Assembly (NCBI RefSeq): GCF_018687715.1
Contig: NC_056756.1
Coordinates: 38,846,480-38,910,479, forward strand
Length of the DNA stretch: 64,000 nucleotides
Direction: 5' to 3'
Source of the DNA: Carya illinoinensis
Taxonomy: Eukaryota > Streptophyta > Magnoliopsida > Fagales > Juglandaceae
In this document: in pieces, positions 49,122 to 60,091 of the stretch
How positions within the stretch are numbered: position 1 is the first letter of the stretch
How the letters are laid out: each line of letters starts with the position of its first letter
Notes under the pieces: model-generated
Seen by the model: the letters and a program-made list of their open reading frames with translations, nothing else
What the model was told of the DNA's origin: nothing
Database searches by the model: none
Made by a program: the position numbers and the translations under genes

Positions 49122-51479
49122 AATATGTTGTCTCCCTCCTTTTCATCTTTCTTGTAGAAATGGGAAAATGCAGGTGGAAGTTTTCTAGGCTATTTTTCAA
49201 GATAGACGACAACCTCTGAAAAAATCTAAGATGCACTTTCCAGAAATATGAAACAGTTTCCAGCAATGCTTTTCTCCAAATTTCAATTTTTAAAAGAGAA
49301 GTTCTAGGTTTACAAAGAGATCTTACAAAAGAAGTTTATTGATGTGTGAAAATGCGATATGTCAAATCTACTATATGATAAAAAAAAATAAAAAAAACTC
49401 TACAATCTAACATACCATATCAAGCTACATCAATTTGTAAGCTTATTTTTTGTAAGAGTTCTTCATAGACTAAACATTTTTCATTTGAAAATGGGTAACA
49501 TGCATCTACATATTTTAAATGCTGTCTAATGTTTGAGAAAGCAAGAATCAAAAGTTTCTAATCTTCACATCTAATGATCTGGAGGCAAAATGTCCTCAAC
49601 ACAGAATGCACGATGCAGATCTAAGAGTGCTACACTGATTTTAAAATGGTAATATAGAATATGACCCTGGAAAATAAAGATTAGGATTGGGAACAAAGAC
49701 CTCTTTTCAATAAGATAAAAACCCCTTCAATGATAGTAATGAAAATTTCTGCCATATATCAAAACTAGAGTAAGCAATATGAGGCAAAGCAAGCAAAAAT
49801 AAAATCTCCACCACCATTCTCTCGTGGGGTTGATTTATTAGGTTAACATCATAGGCAAAAAAGAATAGTCAATTACCAACCTCATTAATGATTTGTTCAT
49901 CCTCTTCTTGAGGGAGTGCATCTTCCTCATTTTCTTCTGCCTTTTCCTCCACTGCTTGTACCATGGGCTCCCTAACTTTCAATCTGTCAAACCCCTTCAT
50001 GTGCCGCCCATGGTCCGACTCTTTCTCTTTAATCTTCCTCAACTTCCGTTGTATTTTAGATGAGACCAAATCTATACTGCCATAGACTGTCTCAGCATCT
50101 TCCTCCGCACGAATTACTCCATGCTTCTTTGCATACAATGTAACCTACAAAAGGAAGTCCTCATTACAATAACCCATACAACCCAACAGTACAAACCCTG
50201 AAATGAAAATGTAAGCAGCACTACCTCACATCGCCGAATTCTTGGGCCTTTCCCAAACTCTCCACCCCGGACTGACAACCTGACATCCACCTCCCTAACC
50301 AAATGACTGTGCTTAGCCACTGCCTTGCCCACCTTCTCTTCCACATGTTTCTTGACAGTATCTGTTAACTATATTCAGCAACAAATATTTTCTCACATCA
50401 AACCCGCACTTATAGAATAATAAGCAAATGAGCAATAATACAAAACAGTGAGAATTAAAACCGTTTGGTTGTTTCGTAATGCATTTACTGAAAATCATGG
50501 ATTTATCAATAAGGTTGCATTTGGATTTTAGGATTTACATCTAGGGATTTCACGAGCAGCTGCTATTATATACTACGAGATATGAGATCTACTAAAACAT
50601 GAGAGATTTTGGATGTTTATCCAAAAAAAAAAAAGAAAAAAGAAAAAGCACGTGCCTTATGAATTCAAGATTCCATCTTACACCTGATATTTCAAACCCA
50701 CTTTGATAAGGATTAAACCAATTCATGAGAAATATTTGTACCTATTACACTTTAGGCAAGCTATTTAAGCCTAAAACGGAAATCCAAGTCGGTCCCTTTA
50801 CAAGGCTCCATCCATATGAGTCCTAAATGCCTAATACTAAGTACTTAAATTCACTCAACACGACAGAAACCATGAAAGCGACTGCGAGACACTAAAATTT
50901 TGTTTAAAAAAAAAACGACTACCAGAAACCTAGCAATGGAGAACTTTAACGATCAACTTTGGCATCTCCTTCAGTTCAACATGACTGAATATTTTAATTG
51001 CAAAATTGAGCTTTTTCATTTTCTTGGGGAACAAAGAAAAGGCTACTGTGTCCGGGTCTAGCGCCAAGGCCTAGTATAATTCTTCTCAGCAGCCAACAAA
51101 AGGGTCAGTCATTATATGGTTTATGAGCTATCAAGAGAAGGCTTAGTGTAAATACCTCCAAGTTTTTTCCCTGAATGATCAATTTCACGGAAGATAGCGG
51201 GCCGCCCCACGACATCCGTATAGAGAGCGAACTGCCATTGCCATGGTTTGTTCTGGGTGTTAGCGAAACGGGTTTGAGATTCTTCAAAAAACTAGATTTA
51301 TAAGAGGAAAGTGTGAGGGCCAGTGAATTTGGGAGTTTGGTGGGTAAGGTGGTGAAGCTGAAGAGAGAGACCGTAGCCGAAGAAGAATAGAACGAATACG
51401 ATGATGATGGTGATGATGAGGAAGAAGAGATATGGAACTGGTGAAGAGTAGGTTGCAAGCAGTATGGTAGACTAGCCAT
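42593..51479 (-). CDS. PSRP1: Chloroplast ribosome hibernation factor PSRP1 (long-form HPF), five exons
   Basis: The product is a plastid homologue of bacterial long HPF, which binds the 30S subunit and holds ribosomes inactive. Exons on the minus strand: 51156-51479, 50225-50368, 49881-50144, 42839-42947, 42593-42723. They sum to 972 bases, 323 codons plus TAA, with GT-AG at all introns. Residues 1 to about 90 are a Ser/Leu-rich plastid transit peptide ([16 protein letters not shown]). The S30AE domain follows from about 97 to 205 ([74 protein letters not shown]). An acidic linker follows, then the C-terminal HPF dimerisation domain from about 247 to 300 ([34 protein letters not shown]). Length is near that of the Arabidopsis homologue. 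Intron 3 is 6.9 kb because LINE-C lies in it. No stop or shift was found, so the gene is probably functional. Confidence 0.93.
43630..47012 (-). pseudogene. LINE-C ORF2: endonuclease, RT, zf-RVT
   Basis: On the minus strand the frame starts [15 protein letters not shown] near 47012, then [18 protein letters not shown]: the endonuclease N-terminus. [12 protein letters not shown] and [18 protein letters not shown] follow near 46600-46660. RT parts read [19 protein letters not shown] near 45655-45720, then [15 protein letters not shown] near 44940-44985 and [15 protein letters not shown]. The zf-RVT segment near 43740-43800 reads [22 protein letters not shown] motifs between 45630 and 44990 are scattered over frames. 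Many stops rule out activity. Confidence 0.88.
47030..48992 (-). pseudogene. LINE-C ORF1, broken
   Basis: On the minus strand an ATG near 48992 opens [20 protein letters not shown] and [20 protein letters not shown], an ORF1 type seen in some plant LINEs in place of DUF4283. It stops near 48840. Other pieces (48513-48839 and 48194-48505) carry the rest in other frames. The tail includes a 116-bp tandem duplication at 47762-47993. No zinc knuckle was seen. The assignment rests on its position upstream of ORF2 in a full-length element. Confidence 0.65.
47762..47993. repeat. 116-bp tandem duplication inside LINE-C
   Basis: Two adjacent copies (47762-47877 and 47878-47993) start TTGTTAGTAACTGG and end GTGACACCC, with about ten differences. 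The unit length is not a multiple of three, so the duplication breaks the ORF1 frame. Confidence 0.85.
49059..49118. repeat. (GA)n microsatellite at the LINE-C 5' end
   Basis: About 60 bases of pure GA (CT on the element strand) end exactly where the TSD starts. The run therefore belongs to the 5' end of LINE-C or grew there after insertion. Confidence 0.9.
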
Positions 51480-52595
51480 TGACCTTGGGGGAATGTTTGG
51501 ATGGGGGGAAAATGGGAGACAATGTGAGAGAGCGTGTAAAGGAAAGGGGAAAAGGCGGGGTTTTGAGAGGTTTTTCCCAAGGGATGGAGATAGAAGTGGA
51601 TATCGATTGTGTCGCCGTCACCTTATCCGGTCAATTAATTCCCATTTCCGGCACCTTGCGCAGCTGTGCTCTCGAGGTCACGATAATTGAGGGACAAAAA
51701 CGAATATAAAAATCTACGAGGAACATCATAGATTCAATGCACGTGTAATCAAAAAAATCTATTTTCAAGTACGTAGTTAAAGTATAAATAGTAAAATTTT
51801 AGAGAATATAATTTGATTAAAAAATAAATTTTCAATTTTCAATTTTCCAAATCAAATTTTATTATTTAATTAGAGTTGTTAGTGTATTCTACACACTGAC
51901 TCTTAAGTATATAATAACTCCACGAGAGGGCTTCCTAAAGTAATTGGTTTCAGAGTTTTGTTCTAGGGTGACCTTGCACCGCATACCTTTCACGTAGCTT
52001 TTGGAAGAATATGGATGATAAAATATATATATACAAATGCTTTGTAAAGTATAAAATAAGTAAAATAACAAGAACAGATTAAATAGAGAGAATTTGATAT
52101 TGAGACACATTGTGATTGATGTTTTCTTAGAGTAAATTCAGCCGCCTCTAAATTTTAACACGCACTAGCCTTTTTAACAATTTATTCTTAAGATACAAAA
52201 TAGTCAATTCTGATTAATTTCCTTTTCAGTACACACAAAAGAAAATTCTGAAATCTGATATAAAATAGTCAAAACCCAAATAAAGAAAGACAAAATGAAT
52301 AAGAAAGTGTTTCTCTAATTTTGTAGAGAATTTGGAGTATCTAAATTTGTGAGTGGGGTTCCCTATTTATAGAAAATAAAAAAAAATGTTTATGAAAATT
52401 CACAACTAATATAAAATGAAAAGATACTTGTAAAAAGTCATAACTAAAAGGAAATAATACTTGTGAAAAGTCACAACTAATATAAAATGAAAATATACCT
52501 TAGAAAAGTCACAACTAAAATGAAAGAACACTTTTAAAGTCACAACTTTTCAAATTGTAGATAATGCATTAAAAATATTTCTAATTCACTAAAAA
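51480..52595. other. PSRP1 upstream region, no other gene
   Basis: This stretch precedes the PSRP1 ATG on the minus strand and should contain its promoter and 5' UTR. The first 200 bases are relatively GC-rich for this window; beyond about 51720 it is AT-rich. No TATA box could be assigned with confidence. A short tandem repeat lies at 52396-52552. Confidence 0.5.
52396..52552. repeat. Tandem short repeat, TCACAACTAATATAAAATG type
   Basis: The phrase AAAAGTCACAACTAA (or a variant with CATAACTAAAA) followed by A-rich spacer recurs about five times at intervals of 30-37 bases. Confidence 0.7.
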
Positions 52596-52760
52596 GCACG
52601 CCTCATTTGGTGGCCTAGCGGTTAAGGTTCATATCTCCAAGACTCCAAGAGGCATGCATTAGTTCAAGTCACCATGACATATTTTCATTTGAAACTTGAT
52701 AACCAAACGACACATTGAATAATGATAATAGTTCACAATATTTTTTACTTAAAAGAAAAT
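52596..52760 (+). mobile_element. tRNA-derived SINE-like sequence
   Basis: TGGCCTAGCGG at 52611-52621 fits the pol III A box, and AGTTCAAGTCAC at 52661-52672 fits a B box at the right spacing (about 40 bp). The flanking bases do not pair into an acceptor stem, so a functional tRNA gene is unlikely. Such a head followed by unrelated sequence is the hallmark of a SINE. No tail or TSD was resolved, so the ends are approximate. Confidence 0.55.
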
Positions 52761-52911
52761 GTTTTAATCATTTCTAAGTCTAAGAGCATTCGTATTAGCT
52801 TAGCAAAATCCAAAGCCAAAAAACTTGGCTAAGACTAGAGGTTTTGGCTAAAAGCTGAAGACATTCAAGTATAACCCCACATTGGACTAGATAAAAATAA
52901 GCAAAAATAAT

Positions 52912-54241
52912 TGTTGAACCCAAGATTTCAAATTTTGTGTAATTATATATCTACACATGAATTTTGATGATAACAAATGAATTCAAAGAATAAAAAAATC
53001 TCAAGTTCAAGTTGTCTATACAATGGAGTCAAGCACATCAAGAAAACAAGTATGAATAAGAAGGGAACAAGTTCACATTAAAATTATAGAATAATGTTAT
53101 AAATCTCTTAAAAATTCAAAATTAGGATTAAGGCACAAAATTAATATTTTATCATAAAGCATTAAAATACATTTTCTACATGTGCATGAATATTTTGAAA
53201 ATTAAAATTCAAAATTTTAAAAGATGATTGATTGTCATCTTTCACATGTGCATGTTTTATTTGAATATTTTCAAAAGTGATTGATACTTTTTTTGACTTA
53301 TGTAAAAGGTAGATATTTTTGTTTGATATATTTGAAAAGTAAAGTGTGCTCCTTTCGTCATATACAAAAAGTAAAAAGATTAGGTTTAAAAAATTTGAAA
53401 AGTAAAGTGTGCTCCTTTTGTCATATGCAAAAGTAAAAGATTAGGTTTGAAATATTTGAAAAGTAAAGCGTACTCCTTTTTTCATATACCAAAAGTAAAA
53501 GATTAGACTCGAAGTTTTTGAAAAATGAATGATGTTATCTTTGACAATTGAAAAAGAAGAACCTTTTATTTGAATTTTTTGAAAAAGTGAATGATGTTGT
53601 CTTTGACATGTGAATCTTTTTAAATTTGAATATGAAATCTCATATGCCTATTAATAGATCATTTGAGAGCTTCACATTCACAATACCAAGAGCATACAAC
53701 ATTAATTCAAAACTTTCATTCTCTCTTCTTTAAGCATTGAGCATTAATCCTTGTTTATTTTGAGAGATATAGTTTGTGCTGTATTGTTCTTATTTCACTC
53801 ATTAATAAGTGATTTCTAATAACCTACCCACTATCAGCTCTTATATCAGTAAAAGGGTGTGTATAACCCTTGTGCGTGTAGAAAGTGTTCTACACAAGGA
53901 ATAGTTGAATCACAACGTGTAAGGTGATTGCAAGTGTAGAGGGTGTTCTACACAGATCCTTTGTAGCGATGTTGTTCAAAGGTGCAATAGGTTTCTATCT
54001 CCACCTGAAGGAGGTTGAATAGTGAATTTGGGGATCGTCAAGAGGTAGCTTGAGGCGAGGACATAGACAGTGGGGCCGAACCTCGTTAACATATTGAGTT
54101 TACTTCTTTCTTACCCTTACTCTTTATATTTATTACTGTTTCGTATTTTGTTTATATTTTATATTGTATATTTGATTTATAATTATTTTTTTTAAATACA
54201 ACTCAATTCATCCCCCTCTTGTGTTAGTCATCTAGGCAACA
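52912..54241 (+). repeat. Copia-4 5' LTR
   Basis: 1330 bp from TGTTGAACCC to CTAGGCAACA. It holds three tandem copies of a unit of about 62 bp (53331-53516; TTTGAAAAGTAAAGTGTGCT). It lacks a segment of about 64 bp present in the 3' copy. Confidence 0.93.
53331..53516 (+). repeat. Three-copy tandem repeat within Copia-4 LTR
   Basis: Units start at 53331, 53394 and 53455 with TTTGAAAAGTAAAG and contain GCTCCTTT followed by TCATAT. The 3' LTR has the same array at about 60577-60765. Repeats of this kind sit upstream of the transcription start in several plant LTRs and may act as enhancers; that role is not shown here. Confidence 0.8.
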
Positions 54242-54243
54242 AT

Positions 54244-54255
54244 TGGTATCAGATC
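54244..54255 (+). other. Copia-4 primer binding site
   Basis: TGGTATCAGATC starts two bases after the LTR end. It matches the Met-tRNA site for ten bases and then differs. Confidence 0.87.
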
Positions 54256-54299
54256 TAAGAGCTCTATTATAAGATCAACTATCTTTTGAGTTAAGATCT

Positions 54300-55892
54300 T
54301 GTAGCTAACATTGCAGCTTCATTTGATGAGGTCAATTTAGCAGTCGGCCTCCACTCTTTTGTGGAGATAATTACTCATTCTGGAAAGTTAGAATAAGAAT
54401 ATTCCTTCAGGCTCAAGGTCGAGAAATTTGGAAATGCATTGTAAATGGATCTTATATTCCAACAAAAGTGGTTGATAGAGTAAAGGTCAAAAAGGAAGAA
54501 GAAGAGTTTGATCGTGAAGACGATAGATTTTATACTTTGAATTTAACTGTTATAAATTTATTATTTAATGTTCTCAATAGAAATGAGTTAATAGAATAAT
54601 GATTTGTGTTATGGCAAAAAAATTTGGGATAATTTGGAATTTACTTATGAAGGAATTTCGCAAGTTAAGAAATCAAAAATTTATATTCTTACTCATGAAT
54701 ATGAAATGTTTAAGATGAATGATGATGAATCTATTTCTAATATGCATACTCGTTTTACTAACATCATAAGCAGCTTGACAGCTCTTGGCAAAGTTTATTC
54801 CAAAGTGGAGATAGTAAGAAAAATTCTCAAATCTCTACCAAAACGCTGGGAATCAAAACTGACAGCGATTCTTGAAACTAGAGACCTCAAGAAGCTCGAA
54901 GTGAATGAACTCATCAGATCAGTTATCACCCATTAGTACACATTGAAAAGAGGAGAAGAAGAAGGAAAGCAAAAAAGAGCTTGGCACTTAAAAATGTTCC
55001 TCATGAAAGTGAAAGTGATAACGATGAAGAAAATGAAGACAAAGATGAAGAAGTTGCGATGATAACAAGAAGAATTCAGATGTTCTTAAAAAAAAATAAA
55101 ACTCATTCGAGAAAATCCTTCAAAAAAATTTTCAAGAAAGATTCAGGTAAAAATGAGACTTTAATTTGTTATAAATGCAATAAACCTGGTCATATCAAGC
55201 CAGATTGTCATCTGCTAAAGAAAGATCGAAACAAGGGCAAGAAAGCAATGAAAGTTACATGGGATGATAATTCAAGTAGCTTAGATAGTGAACCAAGCAA
55301 TGGAAAATCAGCAAATTTTTGTTTTATGACTAAAGATAACATTGAGGTAACAAATCTTGATAATATTGAAGATCCTTCATATGAAGAATTGCAAAATGTT
55401 TTAGAAGATGTATATGAGAAATTTAAAAAATTGGGTATCAAGTATACTGCTTTGAAAAAGAAAAATTTTTCTTTAACAAACGAAATTAATATTTTAAGAA
55501 AAGAAAATTTCATTTTGAAAGATGAAAATCTTGAGTTGAATAAGAAGAAAACTGATTTAGAAAATATTGTTAAAAACTTTACGAATGGAAAAAGAAAATT
55601 TAAAAAACTTCTTGGTAGTCAAAGATGTGTTTTTGACAAGGCAGACTTGGGATATATGCCAAAACAAAAATACAAATCTTATAAAAATTTCTTTAATAAT
55701 TCTTCTACATCAAAGACCAATATTCAAAATTCTTTTCATAAAAATAATTTTGTCAAAAAAAGATATTATTATAATCATTCAAGTTCTTCATATATGACAC
55801 ATGCTATTTACAATTTCTGTAATAGAAATTGTCATAATTATCATACTTGTCCTATTAGAAGAAATCATATAATGACTATTAGAGCCATATGA
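54300..55892 (+). pseudogene. Copia-4 gag
   Basis: The first motif is FCGDNYSFWKVRIRIFLQAQ near 54355-54420, typical of the SIRE gag start. It is followed by stops and then KIWDNLEFTYEGISQVKKSK (54604-54936) with MHTRFTNIISSLTALGK. A shift at about 54935 leads to an acidic stretch and the CCHC knuckle CYKCNKPGHIKPDC at about 55168-55209. From about 55380 to 55600 the protein is a Lys/Glu/Leu-rich coiled coil. The long open stretch 54981-55892 shows that this part decayed slowly. Confidence 0.87.
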
Positions 55893-55959
55893 ATACTTAA
55901 AAATCTTATTTTTTCTAATACTAATAAATAAAGGACCCAAAGAACTTGGGTACCAAGAA

Positions 55960-58900
55960 AAATCATTTTAATTGTTTTTATAGGTATGCATGAAGTCATC
56001 CACAAGTAAAAACAAATGATTTTTAGATAGTGGATGTTCAAGACACATGACGGAAGACAAGACTAAATTCTTTGATCTTAGATCTAAAGAAAAAGGACAC
56101 GTGACATTTGGAGACAACTCGAAAGAGAAGATCGCGGGAATATGTAAAATTGGTAATGAATCTTCTCTCATAATTGAAGATGTTCTACTTGTTGAAGGTT
56201 TAAAACATAATCTTTTGGGCATAAGTCAATTATGTGATAAAGGATTTATAGTTATTTTCAAAATGGATAAATGTATTATTTTGAATGATCATGATTGTAA
56301 TATTTGTTTTATTGCTTTTAGAAGCAACAATGTTTATACAATCGATTTTGAAGAAATTACCTCACAAGATGCAATTTGTTTTTCAGCTCAAAATGAAACT
56401 AGTTGGTTATGGCATAGAAGACTAGGTTATGCCAACATAGAACTTTTTCCAAACTTTCAAAAAATGATTTTGTGAAAGGTTTACCAAAAATATATTTTCT
56501 TAAAGATAAAATTTGTAATGCATGTCAATTTGGTAAACAAACAAAAACTACTAGACTATTGCAACTGATACACATGGATCTTTTTGGATCAAATAGAGTT
56601 ACAAGTTTAGGAGGAAAATATTATACATTTGTTGCTGTTAATGATTTCTCTAGATATACTTGGGTCATCTTTCTTACTCATAAAGATAAGGCACATAATG
56701 CATTTACCAAGTTATACAAGAGAATTCAAAATGAAAAGGGCTATACTATTTCAAGTATTCGAAGTGATAGGAGAAAAGAGTTTGTTAATAAAAATATTGA
56801 AACATTTTGTGATGAAAATGGTTTTGTGCATAATTTTTCTGCTCCTCGAACTCCTCAACAAAATGGGATAATAGAGAGGAAAAATATATCTCTTCAAGAG
56901 ATGGCAAGAACAATGCTTAATGAGAACAACTTGCCTAGTTATTTTTGGGCCGAAGCGGTAAGTACTGCATGTTATGTTATAAATAGAGTTATGCTAAGGT
57001 CTAAATTAGATAAAATCCCTATGAGCTTTGGAATGAGAAAAAGCCCAATATTGATTACTTTCATGTATTTGGATGCAAATATTTTATTTTGAATGATAGA
57101 GATAGTTTAGGCAAATTTGATGCAAAATCTGATGAAGATATTTTTCTCGGGTATTCTATTAATAGTAAAGCTTATAAAGTATTCAATAAAAAGATTTTGA
57201 CTGTACAAGAATCTATGCATGTAGTATTTGATGAATCTAATTCTCCACTCTCCAAGAAATCTATTGATGAAGAAACAGGAGGTATAAATAATACGGAAAG
57301 TGTCAATCTCAACAAAGAGAACACAATAGAAGAAGTTCAACATGAAACCATCAGGAAAGATCATCAAAATTAAATACAAGATGCAGCCAAACAGTGAAAA
57401 TTTGTAAAAGATCATCCAGTGGAATAAATTTTGGGAGAACCTTCACGAGGTGTAAGTACTCGATCATCTCTTAGAAATATTTGCAATCATACTACTTTTC
57501 TATCTCAGATTGAACCCAAAAATATTGATGACACACTTCTTAATGAATCTTGGATTCTAGCTATGCAAGAAGAGTTGAATCAATTTGAAAGAAATGATAT
57601 TTGGACACTTGTTCCTAAACCCAAAAATCATACTATTATTGGAACAAAATGGATTTTTAGAAACAATAAAGATGAGTCCGGAGTCATTACAAGAAATAAT
57701 GTTCGACTTGTAGTCCAAGGTTTTAATCAAGAAGAATGAATCGATTATGATGAGACATATACACCAGTCGCAAGATTAGAAAATATTCGAATGCTACTTG
57801 CATATGCTTGTTATAAAGATTTCAAAATTTTTCAAATGTATGTTAAAAGTGCTTTCTTAAATGGTTTTATAAATGAAGAGGTATATGTTGAGCAACCTCC
57901 AGGTTTTGAAAATCATATTTCCTCAAATCATGTTTTCAAACTCACAAAAGCACTATATAGACTTAAACAAGCTCCTAGAGTTTGATACGAGAGACTCAGT
58001 GGTTTTTTTATTGAAAAAGGTTTTTCAAGAGGAAAAATCGACACAATTCTTTTCATTAAATATGAAAATGATGATATTCTTTTAATTCAGATTTATATTG
58101 ATGATATAATATTTGGTGCTACTAATGAAAATATGTGTCAAGTTTTTGATAAGACTATGCAAAAAGAATTTGAAATGAGCATGATGGGAGAACTTACATT
58201 CTTTCTCGGATTGCAAATTAAGCAAGCAAAAAGTGGGACATTCATCAATCAATCAAAATATATTAAGGAATTACTGAAAAAGTTTGGGATGGAGAGTGCT
58301 AAGAAAATTGGAACACCAATAAGCCCATCAACTAAACTTGATAGAGATGAATCCGGTAAGCCAATTGACTCGAAAATATATCAAGGTATGATTGGTAGGT
58401 TATTATATTTAATAGCCAGTAGACCAGATATTATGTTTAGTGTGTGCTTATGTGCACGCTTTCAATCATCTCCAAAATAATCACATTTAATTGCAATTAA
58501 ACGCATTCTTAGATATCTTAGTGGTACAATTAACCTAAGGTTATGGTACCCTAAGCACACATCTTTCGATCTAATCAGCTATACAGATGCAGATTATGCT
58601 GGCTGTAAAATAGATCGAAAAAACACTAATGGAGTATGCCATTTCTTAGGTCATGCACTAGTTTTCTGGTTTAGTAAAAAATAAAATTCTGTTGCACTAT
58701 CTACTGCTGAGGCAGAATATGTTGCTGCGGGTAGTTGTTGTGCTCAAGTTCTCTATATGAAACAACAACTTGAAGATTTTAAACTCATGTATAATCACAT
58801 TACAATCAAATGTGATAATACAAGTGATATAAATCTTTCAAAGAACCCAATACAATATTCTAGAACTAACCATATTGAAATAAGATATCATTTTTTTTCG

Positions 58901-59047
58901 AGATCATGTGTAGAAAGGCGATATAGTACTAGAGTTCACAAACACACATGATCAGTTAGCTGATATTTTCACAAAACTTTTACCAGAAGATAGATTATGT
59001 ATGATTAGAAGAGAAATAAGTATGATGCATGTTATGAATATCTCTTA
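55960..59047 (+). pseudogene. Copia-4 pol: protease, integrase, RT, RNase H
   Basis: Protease FLDSGCSRHMTED near 56024, with TGA where the preceding Trp is expected. GAG-pre-integrase SWLWHRRLGYANIE near 56401. Integrase shows HMDLFGSNRV, IRSDRRKEF and QQNGIIERK in order. RT runs from about 57540: GTKWIFRNNKDESGVITRNN, VRLVVQGFNQEE then TGA, QMYVKSAFLNGFINEEVYVE, LYRLKQAPRV, and YIDDI near 58096. RNase H lies at about 58580-58960 (TDADYAGCKIDRKNTNGVC, STAEAEYVAAGSCCAQVLY). The usual FLRDHV motif near 58890 is distorted by a run of T. Stops recur, so no active enzyme is expected. Confidence 0.9.
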
Positions 59048-59094
59048 AAAGATACACCAGAGTCAATAAAAATATAGATAAATTTTTTTAAATA

Positions 59095-59680
59095 CTTTTA
59101 CATAAACTTGAGATTCTTAACCTCATGTTTGAGACGCTCATTCTCTTCATACAATATCATGTCATTCTTATCCATGGAACCGGCAAGCGGAATGAAGAAT
59201 CTAATAAAGATTTCAACTGTTTATTTTCTGCCGAATTATTCCTTCTCTTGAGTGAGACTCTTGAATAATTCGTTGAAATACAACAATTTATTCTTTGAGC
59301 TTTTCAATTTCATAATTTCTGACTTGTAACCGCGGAAAAAAAGCAACAATAGAGGAAGAGTAGCGAGTTTCAAGACTCACCAAGTCATAGATAGCATCAG
59401 AATCTGACTTATTAGCCAAATTATTATTTTCTTGCTGCAATATGGCACCAATGGCTGCTGCAAAAAGGACAGAAGGTTAAGGTGCAGAATGCCTCATAGA
59501 TGGATTTAGAGAAATGTTAGAAAAATGAGCCATTTGAGAAAAGAATAGAAGGTTTAAAACGAAAATATTGAAAGAATGCAGATGAGTTATAGAGATGAGA
59601 AGAAAACTTGATACGGATTGGATGAACTTTAAGACTGATTTTATAGAGATAGCATAAAGAATCAGACGAGCTATCATCCA
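59095..59680 (-). pseudogene. Antisense coiled-coil reading frame in Copia-4 3' region
   Basis: On the minus strand, opposite to pol, a frame with ATG candidates at 59677 and 59532 reads MAHFSNISLNPSMRHSAP. After one stop it continues DAIYDLVSLETRYSSSIVAF, FPRLQVRNYEIEKLKE, a stop, then VVFQRIIQESHSREGIIRQK. After a shift it reads NKQLKSLLDSSFRLPVP, MDKNDMILYEENERLKHEVK and a final stop near 59100. The heptad-like leucines suggest a coiled coil. The wording stays coherent over about 190 codons despite two stops and one shift, so it looks like a decayed gene rather than chance. Antisense frames at this place have been reported in plant Maximus/SIRE-type elements; the function is unknown. Confidence 0.6.
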
Positions 59681-60091
59681 AGTTAAAGAGCAATGTGATT
59701 TTTTTTCCCGATCTGTGAAAATGACATTTTTAGAAATTCGGAACCTTCAATCTCGTTTGTCAACAAGATCAGGCGATTTTTTCAAATCTCCAGCCACACT
59801 TGTCCGATCACGGACGGATCCCATTTTTTTTCAACTATCTACAATGTCTACTAACGTACCGTTTTTTTCAGTCTATTTACTTGTTGCGGATCCTTTTTAA
59901 TGATGCCAAAATGGGGAGAAGTGTTAGACTAGAACATTAACATTGTTCGAATTGCTAAACTTGTTATATATGCTTTGAATTATATTTATACTTTTGTTTG
60001 AAAAACTAACGCACATTCTCAGGGGGAGCTTAAGTATTAATACAGGTTTCAGCTTCTATCAAGTATTTGTCATCATTAAAAAGGGGGAGAT

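Noticed and set aside
49051..49266. Minus-strand frame with a long Ser-Leu repeat
   Set aside because: The repeat is the translation of the (CT)n microsatellite at the LINE-C 5' end.
51479..51709. Plus-strand open frames opposite the PSRP1 start
   Set aside because: They lie over the PSRP1 leader with no recognisable domain and no supporting signals.
52611..52672. Functional tRNA gene
   Set aside because: A- and B-box-like motifs are present but no acceptor or anticodon stem forms; treated as a SINE-like sequence.
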